64,000 bases of DNA from the NCBI GenBank assembly GCA_917880885.1, contig OU862913.1, forward strand, positions 7,998,001 to 8,062,000. Direction: 5' to 3'. Position numbers and translations under genes: made by a program. The notes under the pieces are model-generated. The model saw only the letters and a list, made by a program, of their open reading frames with translations, did not search any database and was not told the origin of the DNA. Every line of letters begins with the position of its first letter. Position 1 is the first letter of the stretch. The DNA is from Limnephilus marmoratus (Eukaryota; Arthropoda; Insecta; Trichoptera; Limnephilidae). Below are positions 20,250 through 32,000 of the stretch, piece after piece.

Positions 20250-20730
20250 GACCAGAGTGGCGGATTATCCCTAAGACAAAGTAGGCACGTGCCTAGCCTG
20301 GGGGCGCGAGGTTACGAAGGGGCGCCGATTTTTAAACAAACAAAATCCCAGAGAGGAAAGACCATCAAACAACTCAGTATCACACACACTTCTTGCTTCA
20401 TTCGCATTCGTAAATCTGTACTGGAGGAATACTGCGGGTAGGAGATACTTTCAAACGTGCGCTCTTTAAAATGATTTGTCGGTACATGGTCGATGTACTG
20501 TCTCTTGGCGTGGTTCAACTTTATTTAAGTATTTAAGTCACTTGATCATGCCATGCCTTCCTTGGCTTTCCCTGACTTCTTCCACAATTCACTTCGCATC
20601 ATATCAGTTATTTTTAATGCCCTCACCAAATAACTGTACCCTTGGGGGTTGACACTCGGTCGGGTATCACCCCCCCCCCCCCTCCCTCGTGTTGCACCCG
20701 GGGCGGGCCTCCACCCCTAGCAACGCCACT
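20250..20730. other. DNA-transposon end fragments and C-rich tract
   Basis: AGTGGCGGATTATCC with GTGCCTAGCCTGGGGGCGCG (20258-20310) and CACCCGGGGCGGGCC..AACGCCACTG (20696-20732) resemble terminal sequences of hAT-type elements. A C13-C14 tract lies at about 20670-20683. No coding region recognised. Confidence 0.4.
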
Positions 20731-20759
20731 GAATGTACCTTTTAATCGCATCCACCAAG

Positions 20760-20905
20760 TGTACTTGACATAATTTTATCACTAAATGGCGCTATAAAAA
20801 ATTTGGAAATCATTATTATTTTTTATCGGCCTGGTATTCTATCCGGATCTCTACAATACTGTCTTACCTTAAATATTCCTACATGGTTTTACGACACATA
20901 CTTTT
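20760..20905. repeat. Dispersed repeat shared with 63830-63950
   Basis: GGCCTGGTATTCTATCCGGA, CAATACTGTCTTACC and ATTCCTACATGGTTTTAC recur in reverse complement at about 63835-63905. In both places the segment adjoins a family-B SINE end. Confidence 0.65.
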
Positions 20906-20907
20906 TT

Positions 20908-21408
20908 TACATTAGCTCCACTGAATAGGGCTGAGGAAACTAATTTTCCTAAGGTTTTCCTGTTGAGCAACACCTTACTCCACTATGTTTCACAAGCTGT
21001 CTCATGGTGGGGTTCAGTTTAGTTCCACACAGGAGGCCCTGAGAAAAGTAATTCTCATCGGGGCCTAAGTCATCTTTGAGAATGATGTGTGGAGGGTCTT
21101 TTCAGGAAAGGAAGGAGTGGAAGTACTGGGTAGGAAAGAGTAATATGAGTGGGTATGAATCTGGGGGTCAATGTGTCCAAGAGTGACGGATTTATGAATC
21201 CATCCCTCCCACTGCTGTGCAAGACGATGTTGGAGTACGGCTGGAGACGTCATAGGGACTTCCTCAACCATTCTCTCCCGATCAGGCCTGCCATGCAGCT
21301 TGTGGCAGATGCGTCCACCGCCAAGACCCAGACAAACCTAACCCCCATAAACCCGGGTACTCGGGGTGAACTATGGCAGGGGTGTTGGTTATCCAATAAA
21401 TTGTTCAA
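20908..21408 (-). mobile_element. SINE-like repeat (family B), copy 2
   Basis: The tail complement TTTTTTTACATTAGCTCCAC is at 20906. It shares GGACTTCCTCAACCATTCTC, GCCAAGACCCAGACAAACC and CCCGGGTACTCGGGG with copy 1. An internal duplication near 20930-21030 repeats the CCCTGAG(G/A)A segment. Confidence 0.65.
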
Positions 21409-21579
21409 TATAAATTTTACCATAGGAGCCGATTTTTTTACATGTACAATGTATTTAATGTACACAAATTCTGCAGAAATTTATAACTGCCCTCGGAAAG
21501 CAAGAAAGGTATCCTTTGACTTGCGTCGGCAGAGGATGTCGAATTTTTACTTCGTGTTCAGAACACAAAGATTGATTCT

Positions 21580-22270
21580 GTGTAAATAATAGTAACACAA
21601 TCTTTCGATATATTTTAAACACAAAACATTTTTAAATTAAATCAGTATGCTGAGAATTGAAACCACAATCAGGACGTGAAAATTATTTTTCTTTGATTCT
21701 GCAGCCCATACAAAGTCTGGAACTAGATTTTTATAACTGCACTTCAAATAATAGAATGGTTTCCTTCGAAATGTACTAGCAGATTAATCCACAACTGAAA
21801 TCGTTACATTCGGTACAAAAATCTGGTTCTAAATAAGGAGTGAATCTGTATGCGAGCCCACGAATTTAGTAAGTATTGCTCTCATAAAAATTTTAACCAA
21901 CTCGTACCATTAGAACGGTTTTCTCCAATCAAATCTCAAAAGTCAACAATAATATGCTAACGCATTTCGGAGATTAATATTCCTAACTGGAATTTTGACA
22001 AACCATTCCGACATGAAACTGGTAAAAATTGTGAATCTGAATGCCCAGCTTTAATTGATATTACACTCTGAACTCAAAAAATAGCTTATATCCGATTTTC
22101 GGACTTGAAACAGATGGATAGTTTCTTTCGAAATACATGAACAGATGAATCTGCAACAAAAATTTGCATTATGGACACAAAAGTAGTTTTAACAAAAGAA
22201 TGGATCTGAGTAGGAGTCCGCCAACGTAAATTATATTATACTCAGAACTCGGGATTGGTTTTTAAGCATT
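21580..22270. repeat. Dispersed ~190-bp degenerate repeat, locus 3
   Basis: Several diverged monomers in tandem. Recurrent blocks are TTTGATTCTGCAGCCCATAC, CTAGATTTTTATAACTGCAC, GAATGGTTTCCTTCGAAATG and GATTAATCCACAACTG. The same array occurs inverted inside the hAT element at 60897-62973. Confidence 0.65.
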
Positions 22271-22479
22271 TTACAGCAAATTTTTATCTGTTATATTTTT
22301 TTTACTATTTAAAAAAATTAACAATGAACAGTTTTATTTTTATACTTATATAGATTTTTTATGGCAGAAGTGTGGCCGTGTATAAAGAAAGCACCTCACA
22401 CATTTTTCCTTTCTGAATTTTTTTTTGAGTTGTCAACAATACTGACATATTTATAAATATTTTTTTTTATTTTTTTTTT

Positions 22480-23465
22480 ATTTGATTCACTTGATTTATA
22501 CATGTGTGTTACATATTTGACTAATGTGGGCCTCACTGGATGCTTTACCCGTGCTGAGGACCTCATTTTACAGTTTGATATGATTTTTTTTTTTTTAATT
22601 TAAGATACATATAAAATAAAAACTAAAGAAAAAAGAAACTCAATAATAACATATGAGAATTAAAAGAAAGTAAAATAGAGCAAAATAAAATAGAGTAAAA
22701 TAACACTAAAATAAAACAATGAAATAAAACTATATAAATAGGATAGATACATATAAACCAATAGTGAAATTAAAAGGGTTTTATATATTAGTGAGTATTG
22801 CAATGGTGTTTATGTCTATGTGTTTTTTTTTTATGTTGTGATTTTTTTGTAAAGTTGCCTTTTTTGTTCTTTAATCCATCTTTTAATTTTGAGTGTGAAA
22901 AGTTTTTCGTTTTCTTCTTTTTTAAATCGAGTGAAAGATGGTTGAATGCTTTTATTGCCTGGTATTTGTGATGTCTTTGTCCAAAGCTTGTGTTTATCGT
23001 CGGTGTTTTTAAGTTTTGTATGTATGCTTGTCTAACTGGTCTATTAATGGTATGTGTTTGTTGGAGTTTGTGTTTTTGGTCAAAGATATAGTTAAGAAGT
23101 GTTTTTATGTATAATTGCCGTATATCAAGTCCGTCGAACATGTTGAATATTTGGTCTGTGTCAGTCATTCTGTGTTTTTTTAGTATAACTTTTAAGATGG
23201 TTCTCTGTGTGGTTTCCAAATGAACAATAGCTGAGTTTGTTGCTCCTCCCCAAACAATGATTCCATATTCTATTATAGATTGGCAGAGTGCAAAATATAC
23301 TGTTTTCATTTGTTTTAGTTTGTATATGTTTCTTATGTTTAGGAAAAGATGTATTGTTTTGAGGAGTTTATTGGTGATATGATTTATATGATGTGCCCAT
23401 TTGAGATTATAGTCAATTATGATTCCTAGATATTTTATTTGATCTGTTTTTACTATAGCAGTATA
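22480..23465 (-). mobile_element. 5'-truncated LINE with RT C-terminus
   Basis: The 173-residue frame (23309-22788) reads MKTVYFALCQSIIEYGIIVW, then TTQRTILKVILKK and a Lys/His-rich tail. This is the thumb/C-terminal part of a CR1/Jockey-like reverse transcriptase. The frame extends upstream on the minus strand (LGIIIDYNLKWAHHINHI at about 23440-23390) through a start that is not a true initiator. The 3' UTR includes GAGGTCCTCAGCACGGGTAA and ends in A-rich sequence at 22480. The same 3' end occurs at 42491-42940. Confidence 0.75.
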
Positions 23466-23529
23466 GCATTTTTACTATATTAATTTCACTATGTATCGTA
23501 TAATAATAAGAACTAAAAAACTAACTAAC

Positions 23530-23905
23530 TAGGTAACCATCACGCCGTTTCTCCGCAGGGATAGGCAGAGAGGACGGACCGCCAAACAACTCGATCTTGG
23601 CACACACTCCTTGCCTCGTTCACATTCATACATCGTCTCATACATGCTCTTCTATTATTCCGACTCTTCACATAGCCCGACTCAAGTATCTGATTCACTT
23701 GGTCGTGCCATGTCTTCCTCGGGCGTCCCCGACTTCTTCTTCCATTCACATTTGCGTCATATATTTTCCTAACACTCCTTTCCTCGTTCATTCGCTCTAC
23801 ATGCCCAAACCATCTGAGTGTCCCTTTTACCTATCACGCTTACATCAGCCTTGCATTCTTCGCGGATCTCCACATTTCTCACACGATCGTACATTGTTTT
23901 ACCAC
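23530..23905 (-). pseudogene. RTE-like retrotransposon 3' end
   Basis: An 83-residue frame starting MNEERSVRKIYDANVNGRRS and ending VVWRSVLSAYPCGETA. Upstream of it on the minus strand CNDRVRNVEIREECKADV-like sequence continues to about 23905. The tail complement AACTAACTAACTAGGTAACC precedes 23540. 5'-truncated. Confidence 0.8.
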
Positions 23906-24065
23906 ACATAATAATTAGAAATTAAAATAAAATTAAAAAACAATTTTGGAACACTAATTTATTCATATCTAAACTTGATTCTTGTGCAGACGTAGCACGT
24001 AGGTACCTGTGAGCTATGTTATAATAATTTCTGGGTTTTGTAATAATCACTTTAAAATGGTGTTT

Positions 24066-24135
24066 TCAGCGGGCCGCACCAAAAGTGCTCGCGGGCCGTA
24101 TCAAAAGGCTTCGCAGGCTGCAGGTTGTGGCGGAT
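24066..24135. mobile_element. Decayed hAT-type terminus
   Basis: GCGGGCCGCACCAAAAG, CGCGGGCCGTATCAAAAGG and TTCGCAGGCTGCAGGTTG resemble the end of the element at 60897 (CGCGAGGCCTTTTGGTGCGG). Only the terminal part is visible. Confidence 0.45.
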
Positions 24136-24660
24136 ATAAACGAACTACTCAGAAAGCGACTCCTTGTTTGAGATACTACTTTAGAATGGGCCGTTTTCTG
24201 AGTAATTCCAAAATATCCACAAGATGGCAGCACGGTGTTTAGCGGTCCTCTTGTCATCTAATTTGTGGACCAAATCTATGGACTGACGTCTTTCAATGAT
24301 TGATCCAGGGGGGTATGTGGTGTGTCGTGGCGCGCCAGAAGCACATCGGTTTCATACATTTATTATGGTTAGAGACATATTTGTAGGTTGTGGCGTGTCG
24401 ACAAGCGACGACAATGATTGGTTAATTTGTAGTCACGACACACCACACCACACAAGTGTGTACGACGCTTTACTCCGAACTTTTTCGTGTCGTGACCATG
24501 TCGTGACGTATGACTAATGACCATATCATTTTATTGGTCCAAATTTCCATAGAAAGACTGTTGAGAACTGAGTAGTATATCTAGTAGGATATCTATGGTA
24601 TTATATGTCAAATAGAGATAGCACATTGTTAGAACTGGATATTCCTAACCTCCCAACACC
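24136..24660. other. Unassigned sequence
   Basis: A GTGTCGTGAC-rich stretch (24310-24510) with several inverted CACGACA/TGTCGTG motifs suggests a decayed DNA element, but I could not define its ends. Nothing coding recognised. Confidence 0.35.
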
Positions 24661-25820
24661 GGCGTAAATATTTATGAAAATGATTCCTTGATATCATTGC
24701 GGTGTCGAAGGCTGTGAAGATATGGATTCAATTCGACATAAGTTACCGACCCACTGAAGGAGTGTCCCGAAGCCCAGCAGCAGCAATTCGATCCTCAAAA
24801 GCATCCCGGGTAAGCGTTCGCTTGGTAATCGGCGTCTGGTATCTTTTGTTTACAATAATGTGATAATTGACCTGCAATATTGTGTTTTTCTAGATAAAAT
24901 AATTGATAATCAATACCAGAATGTAATATCAGTGATACAAGGAGGACTTCCACAAGAGATTTACCTTTGACGAGGACAAAATCAACGACTTCAAAGAAGA
25001 GGCAGATGATGAAATCAGAGATTGGGTACGTTTATAAGCACATTTTAATAATATTTGGATGATTTGTATAGCACCGTTTTTGTGAAAAATCACCTTGTCT
25101 GTAATGGACTGCTGGTACCTGCCCTGATGTATGGCAGTGAGGCATTGAACTGGCAGAGGAAGGAAAAAAGTAGATTGAATGTTGTAGAAATGAGATCCCT
25201 GAGGCATGTGTGTAGTAAAACCATCCATGATCGTGTGAGAAACGTGGAGATCCGCAAAGAATGCAAGGCTGATGTAAGCATACTGAGTAAGGTTAAGAAA
25301 GGGACGCTCAGATGGTTTGGCCATGTAGAGCGAATGAACGAGGAAAATAGTGTACACGTTCCAAATGTGAATGGTAAAAGAAGCCGAGGAAGACATGGCA
25401 TGACCAAGTGAATCAGATACTTGAGTCGGGCCATGTCAAGAGTCAGAATAATAGAATAGCATGTATGAATGTGAACGAGGCAAGGAGTGTGTGCTAGACT
25501 GAGTTGTTTGGTGGTCTGTCTTCTCTGCCTACCCCTGCGGGAACAGCATGATGGTAAAGTTGGTCATTTAACTGGACTACCTTTTTACACGGTGCAATTA
25601 TAGGTTTTTGTTTTGAATAATGTGGTAATTTGTTTGAAATATTGTCTTTCTAGGTAAGAGGAAGTCTCAACTCTAACACCCAGAAAGAGGAGAATGCAGT
25701 TGCAAATGGCGGGGACCAGGCGTCAATTGAGATACGCCCAACAAAATAATGCAACGGAACGCATCGCTACGAGTATTGAAGATTTTCTTTCCGGCTCTCT
25801 GAGTGCATATATTTAAAGTA
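24661..25820 (+). pseudogene. Decayed split gene of unknown family
   Basis: An exon-like segment ending at about 25026 reads FTFDEDKINDFKEEADDEIR before a GTACGT donor-like site. After an intron holding an RTE fragment, an acceptor TTTCTAG at about 25653 precedes RKRRMQLQMAG and ATSIEDFLSGSLSAYI, ending with TAA near 25816. The intron shares GTGAAAAATCACC with the introns of the Myb/SANT relics at 36930 and 39765, which suggests a related transposon accessory gene. The family is not certain, and stops occur between the segments. Confidence 0.4.
25098..25560 (+). mobile_element. RTE-like retrotransposon 3' fragment
   Basis: Encodes LVPALMYGSEALNWQRKEKS, then RLNVVEMRSLRHVCSK, VSILSKVKKGTLRWFGHVER and, after deletions, a relic of VVWRSVLSAYPCG near 25530. 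It sits within the intron of the decayed gene at 24661-25820. Frameshifted near 25385. Confidence 0.8.
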
Positions 25821-26040
25821 TGCTCAAAATAGGATGAAATTGTTGTCCTCATTTATCTTACTTGTCTTGTTCTTTTTTTATTATTTATTAGACATCACAA
25901 TGAACATATTTTTTTTGGAAATCGGCAATCCTAATAAAATTATCCTAAAAAGACTGCTTTGTAATGAATATCTTTCAACACCTTAAAATATGTTTGTATA
26001 TTATTTTGTGAATTTATTCATATGTGGATTAATAAATAAA

Positions 26041-28286
26041 CTAGGTTTTGCCCGTTGCAGAAGCAACTGACGGGTTAAGACATTATGCGATTTGACGTGT
26101 GAACATGGATGAAGCGAGGAGGAGTGTGTGTTAAATTAAATATATGAAGAAACCTGAGTTCACAGTGGCCTTGCAACGCATGCCGGGTACCCGTTGTATA
26201 TAATGTTATGTAGTGCAGCGCTTGCATTAAAATCTAATTTCCCAGGAATTGGAATGGAACCATTACAGTTAAGTTGATCCCGAGGTTACAGTGACCTTGC
26301 AACGCATGCCGAGTAACCGTTGTATATCATGTTATATATTGCAGGCACTTGCTTTAAAATATTATTTCCCGGGAATTGGGATGGAACCATTACAGTTAAG
26401 TTGACCCCGAGGTTACAGTGACCTTGCAACGCATGCCGTGTACCCGTTGTATATTATGTTATAAATTGCAGGCGCTTGCATTAAAATTTTATTTCCCGGG
26501 AATCGGGATGAAACCATTACAGTAAAGTTGACCCCTAGGTTAAAGTCGCCTTGCAACGCATACCGGGTACCCGTTGTATATAATTTTATATAGTGCAGGT
26601 GCTTGCATTATAATGTAGTTTCCCGGTACTTGGGATGGAACCATTATAATTAAGTTGACCCCGAGGTTACAGTGACCTTGCAACGCATGCCGGGTACCCG
26701 TTGTATATACTGTTATATAGTGCAGGCGCTTGCATTATAATGTAGTTTCCCAGGACTTCGGATGGAAACATTACAGTTTTATTGACCCCGAGGTTAAAGC
26801 GGCCTTGCAACGCATGCCGGGTACCCGTTGTATATAATTTTATAAAGTGCATAATTTTATAATGTTGTTTCCCGGGACTTGGTAGGGAACCATTACGGTT
26901 TAGTTGACCCCGAAGTTAAAGTGGCCTCGCAACGCATGCCGGGTACCCGCTGTATATAATTAATTTATTTACGCACAAATAGTCCATTAACAATAACAAT
27001 CGGTTGCACGGTTTAGCAGTGCAAAATTTCATTATGCCGGAGCTCACTATTGTAGTTGTATTGTATTTCATTTTGCAAGTGTAAGTACTAAGTAGGTACT
27101 TTGTTGTAATATTTCACCAAAACGACGCCATTATGCTGTTGAGCATAAAATAATTTTCACTATAAATAAATTCATTCAATATCATGTTTTGATTTTTAAA
27201 TGAAAAAAGTCCCTGGAAGTAAGTACCTACCTAGAACACGCGTAATTATTTTTTTTATTTAACAATGTCCAAATAGAACACACTTATAAAAAAAAATATA
27301 ATTAATAAAAAAAAATTGTCAATTCTTAAAATTTTTCTAGTAAATTTTCAGTTCTAGAAAGTTCCGTTCGAGTTCTGTAATTATTTCAGTTTTGTTATGT
27401 AACTGGCCTATATTGAGAAAAAACAGAATTTCAGTAGAAGCAACTCAGAACGTGAAAATTAACTTAAAAAAAGTTGAATTATTCAGTATCATCGAAACAA
27501 CCTTACCTTAGTATTTATTGCATTAAAACCTAATTCGTTGTGTAGGTACCCATTCAGGTAGGTACCTGCGCGTTTCCTTAGATTCCGGCAATATTTGCTT
27601 TTTTCATCATATTTGCAATACTACCGAAATAAGTAGGTACCTACCCCGAATGAATAGCGTGTTAATTTGAACTGGCCACCAATATTTAAACTTCCGATGG
27701 AATCTTTGAGCGCGTATTTTGATGATTATTTTTCGGAAAATTTAGAGTTTTGTCAGCATCTCCTGACTTTTTTTACATGGGATGGGCATGTTATATTGGT
27801 ATTAAAAGTTGCGGAATCTATCCGGCTATCGTATTTTCAAAAAACATCTAGCCCGGAATCGGTTTTTCGGCGATAATGTCGTTTTCCGAAAAACAACGAC
27901 CGAAACCGCCGAGAGTTCCATTTTGTTAGGCTAAAACTTTGACATTTGAGATCCTGACCTATGTCAATAGTCCTAGCATTTTCCTTTGTGAAATAAGCGG
28001 GTTTTTTCGTCATTTTTTTTTTTCAAACGCCATCTGTCGGCGGGAAATACAACCGAGCCGGATCGAGTGATTCGAGTAGAGCTTCTAGTTTTCGCCGCCG
28101 ATTCGTATAGGAGAATAAATCCCTGTATATATTTCATTTTGTCGAAAAAAATATACTCCCAGCTTCTTGTCTGAATTTGCTTCAACCGAAAGTGAACCTT
28201 AAGGTGGGTGAAACGTAAAGGGCAGAGTGGTCGTTTTTCGCGTCAAGGAAAAAGTGCGCGGTCGATAAACTGTGTATTAATATATA
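26041..28286 (-). mobile_element. Helitron-like element, tandem copy 1
   Basis: On the minus strand the 3' end reads CCCGTCAGTTGC TTCT GCAACGGG, a hairpin, then CAAAAC and CTAG followed by T. Helitron 3' ends have exactly this layout: a short hairpin about ten bases before CTRR, with insertion before T. The element starts directly where copy 2 ends at 28287, giving a period of 2,246 bp. It contains a 127-bp satellite (26150-26960) and no Rep/helicase gene, so it is non-autonomous. The 5' end lacks a clear TC. Confidence 0.65.
26150..26960. repeat. 127-bp satellite inside Helitron-like copy 1
   Basis: CCTTGCAACGCATGCCG recurs at 26169, 26295, 26422, 26549, 26677, 26803 and 26925 (last with CCTCGC); spacings are 122-128 bp. 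Other conserved blocks are GGTACCCGTTGTATAT and GGAACCATTACAG. Confidence 0.9.
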
Positions 28287-30540
28287 CTAGGTTTTGCCCG
28301 TTGCAGAAGCAACTGACGGGTTAAGACACTATGCGATTTGACGTGTGAACGTGGATGAAGCGAGGAGGAGTGTGTGTTAAATTAAATATATGAAGAAACC
28401 TGAGTTCACAGTGGCCTTGCAACGCATGCCGGGTACCCGTTGTATATAATGTTATGTAGTGCAGCGCTTGCATTAAAATGTAATTTCCCAGGAATTGGAA
28501 TGGAACCATTACAGTTAAGTTGATCCCGAGGTTACAGTGACCTTGCAACGCATGCCGAGTAACCGTTGTATATCATGTTATATATTGCAGGCACTTGCTT
28601 TAAAATATTATTTCCCGGGAATTGGGATGGAACCATTACAGTTAAGTTGACCCCGAGGTTACAGTGACCTTGCAACGCATGCCGTGTACCCGTTGTATAT
28701 TATGTTATAAATTGCAGGCGCTTGCATTAAAATTTTATTTCCCGGGAATCGGGATGAAACCATTACAGTAAAGTTGACCCCTAGGTTAAAGTCGCCTTGC
28801 AACGCATACCGGGTACCCGTTGTATATAATTTTATATAGTGCAGGTGCTTGCATTATAATGTAGTTTCCCGGTACTTGGGATGGAACCATTATAATTAAG
28901 TTGACCCCGAGGTTACAGTGACCTTGCAACGCATGCCGGGTACCCGTAGTATATAATGTTACATAGTGCAGGCGCTTGCATTATAATGTAGTTTCCCAGG
29001 ACTTCGGATGGAAACATTACAGTTTTATTGACCCCGAGGTTAAAGCGGCCTTGCAACGCATGCCGGGTACCCGTTGTATATAATTTTATAAAGTGCATAA
29101 TTTTATAATGTTGTTTCCCGGGACTTGGTAGGGAACCATTACGGTTTAGTTGACCCCGAAGTTAAAGTGGCCTCGCAACGCATGCCGGGTACCCGATGTA
29201 TATAATAATTTATTTACGCACAAATAGTCCATTAACAATAACAATCGGTTGCACGGTTTAGCAGTGCAAAATTTCATTATGCCGGAGCTCATATTGTAGT
29301 TGTATTGTATTTCATTTTGCAAGTGTAAGTACTAAGTAGGTACTTTGTTGTAATATTTCACCAAAACGACGCCATTATGCTGTTGAGCATAAAATAATTT
29401 TCACTACAAATAAATTCATTCAATATCATGTTTTGATTTTTAAATGAAAAAAGTCCCCGCAAGTAAGTACCTACCTAGAACACGCGTAATTTATATATAT
29501 ATATACACAATGTTCAAATAGAACACACTTAAAAACAAAAAAAAATAATTAATAAAAAAAATTGACAATTCTTTAAATTTTTCTAGTAAATTTTCAGTTC
29601 TATAAAGTTCCGTTCGAGTTCTGTAATTATTTCAGTTTTGTGATGTAACTGGTCTGTAATGATAAAACAATAGAATTTGAGTAGAACCATCACAGAACGT
29701 GAAAATTAACTTAAAAAAAGTTCAATTATTCTGTATCATCGAAACAACCATACCTTAGTATTTATTGCATTAAAACCTAATTCGTTGTGTAGGTACCCAT
29801 TCAGGTAGGTACCTGCGCATTTTCTTAGATTCCGGCAATCTTAGCTTTTTTCATCATATTTGCAATACTACCGAAATAAGTAGGTACCTACCCCGAATGA
29901 AAAACGTGTTAATTTGAACTGGCCAGCAAATATTTAAACTTCCGATGGAATCTGTGAGCGCGTATTTTGATGATTTTTTTTCGGAAAATTTCGAGTTTTG
30001 TCAGCATCTCCTGACGTATTTTATATGAGAATCATATGTTTTATTGGTGTTAAAAGTTGCGGAATCTATCCGGCTATCGTATTTTCAAAAAACATCTAGC
30101 CCGGAATCGGTTTTTCGGCGGTAATGTCGTTTTCCGAAAAACAACGACCGAAACCGCCGAGAGTTCCGTTTTGTTAGGCTAAAAATTTGACATCTAAGAT
30201 TTTGACCATAGACCTAGCATTTTCCTTTGAGGAAAATGCTAAGTCTTTTTTTGTCATTTTTTTTTTGAAACGCTATCTGTCGGCGGGAAATACAACCGAG
30301 CCGAATCGAGTGATTCGAGTAGAGCTTCTAGTTTTCGCCGCCGATTCGTATCGGAGAATAAATCCCGGTATATATTTCATTTTGTCGAAAAAAATTTGCT
30401 TACAGTTTTCAGTCCCAATTTGCTTCAACCGAAAGTGAACCTTGAGGTGGGTGAAACGCAAAGGGCGTACTGGTCGTTTTTGCGTCAACCAAAAAGTGCG
30501 CGGAAAAAGACCTCTCCCAAAACCAAACAATACTATATAT
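28287..30540 (-). mobile_element. Helitron-like element, tandem copy 2
   Basis: The same sequence as 26041-28286 with scattered substitutions and small indels; its CTAG hairpin end is at 28287-28330. The satellite repeats again (28415-29180). The left junction is a precise join of one copy's TATATA-rich end to the next copy's CTAG end. The right end finishes in CTATATATATAATATATAC near 30550. GTAGGTACCTACC motifs occur at 29850-29892. Confidence 0.65.
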
Positions 30541-30917
30541 ATAATATATACTTTTTAACATCTTGGATATTTTATTTTTAAAATAATTTTTAGGCTGATA
30601 AATTGGGTAGTGGGTAGGGATTTATATTGTTTATGGTAGTATCCTTTTTTTTACTTTTTACTATCCTTGTCGATGGTATGTGACGTCAGAGAAATGAAAT
30701 TTTCATTTTGACAGTTAAAATAGTGTTGAAATGGTATATTTATGTGTTGAAACCAGTTGGGAACAAAAAGCCGGAAGATATCGATCTAGGTATTAGTTCA
30801 TTTATGGATTGATCTGTCATTTCGATATTTGCAATTTATTTTCCGACAAGTTTAGCCAAACAAAGTTTGCTCGATTTGTAAGTAAAATGCACAAAAAGTA
30901 AGATGCTGCTCTGAGCC
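30541..30917. other. Spacer, no gene recognised
   Basis: AT-rich sequence between the Helitron-like array and the METTL9-like exon. A TGACGTCA-like site (GTGACGTCAGAG, 30680) is present but its relevance is unknown. Confidence 0.4.
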
Positions 30918-32000
30918 ACAGACCGTGCTGCTCAACGGCCTCGACGCTGCTCGACGCTAAGCAGGCTCTCAACGACGATGGACTCCTTATCGTAGCGCTG
31001 GTTCTGCCCTTCAAACCATACGTTGAATGTAAGATATGGATTTTATTATACCTCTAATACTTTAACCAGGGATTTAACCGGTCTTTTAAATGTGATCAAT
31101 TTTAAATAAATGGTACTATGGCACCCTCAATCAGCGTATGTTGTGAGGCTGAACTGAATGGGGGAGAAAAGAATATGGGAAATGTGAAGGCTGGGAAATG
31201 CCTGGCTATTCACACCTGGTCACCTAACACAACTATTGCCATTTCAAGCAATGTATCCCTTCTAAATGGTGGTTTCTCACCGGCTGTTTAAGGAAGGGCC
31301 TTAAAGAATGGATTTTTAATAAACATCTTGAAAAGACCACTATTAAATAAGGGAGGAGAGGGAAATATTGCATGAGAACAAGTCGAATGCTGCTGTCATC
31401 CACTGTGGATGGATGTTCCGCTCTTGTCCGGCGAATTTCTTGCTGGTGAACTGATACAAAAGGAATCTCATCAATTTATTAACATTATCTGCTACGTGTA
31501 TCGCCTAGATCTGAATAACCAGACAGTTACCAATTTCCTCCAGACTCAAAAGCTGCTGTTTTGTTACTCTTAATTTTTCATTATTTTTGACATAGGTAAA
31601 AGCAAAGCTTAAATCTCAAAGCATAAAGCTCGAGGCAAAAATCTAATAGCTTAACATTCAAGCTTAAACTCAAAGCTTAATCTTTAATTTCTCCCAACTA
31701 TGTCTAGGGTATTGCACTGGTCATCTTCTCTCGGATTCCTTGTACTATTCAATTATAATTTTCAGATGAATCTGACCACATGGCGAAGGAGCGTCTGCCC
31801 ATCCGAGGCCACACACATTCGATGAGCACGTGGAATCCTTCATCGGCTACTGCGCCACCACCTCGGGGCTCCAGTTCATGCAATAGTCACGCTTGCCCTA
31901 CCTCTGCGAGGGGGACTTCAACCAGTCCTACCACTGGCTGAACGACTCCATCTTCATCATCAAAAAGGACCCAAATTTCCCCGACACCACGGCTGAATAG
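30918..32000 (+). pseudogene. METTL9/DREV-like methyltransferase, last two exons, decayed
   Basis: Exon-like 30918-31027 ends DAKQALNDDGLLIVALVLPF then KPYVE before GTAAGA. Exon 31766-32000 continues ESDHMAKERLPIRGH, then in a shifted frame FDEHVESFIGYCATTSGLQF, SRLPYLCEGDF and DSIFIIKKDP. This order (ALVLPF-x-PYVE, then IPI-x-G-x-T-x-EEHV, then RLPYLCEGD) is the C-terminal signature of METTL9/DREV proteins, which methylate histidine nitrogen. A two-base CA gain near 31812 shifts the frame, and an in-frame TAG lies at 31884-31886. The intron (31028-31765) carries a family-A SINE. The upstream exons are absent, so this is a partial duplicate or a dying gene. Confidence 0.7.
31115..31300 (-). 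mobile_element. SINE family A, diverged headless copy
   Basis: Contains GTATGTTGTGAGGCTGAA, CCTGGCTATTCACACCTGG and CAATGTATCCCTTCTAAATG, matching 33655-33800. The tRNA head is missing. Lies in the intron of the METTL9-like sequence. Confidence 0.65.

Noticed and set aside
24254..24545. Possible MITE from GGACCAAATCTATGG and GGTCCAAATTTCCATAG
   Set aside because: The two motifs do not form convincing inverted ends and no target duplication was found.
26150..29200. Regular repeats considered as a CRISPR array
   Set aside because: Units of 127 bp with no unique spacers, in an animal genome and inside a Helitron-like element.
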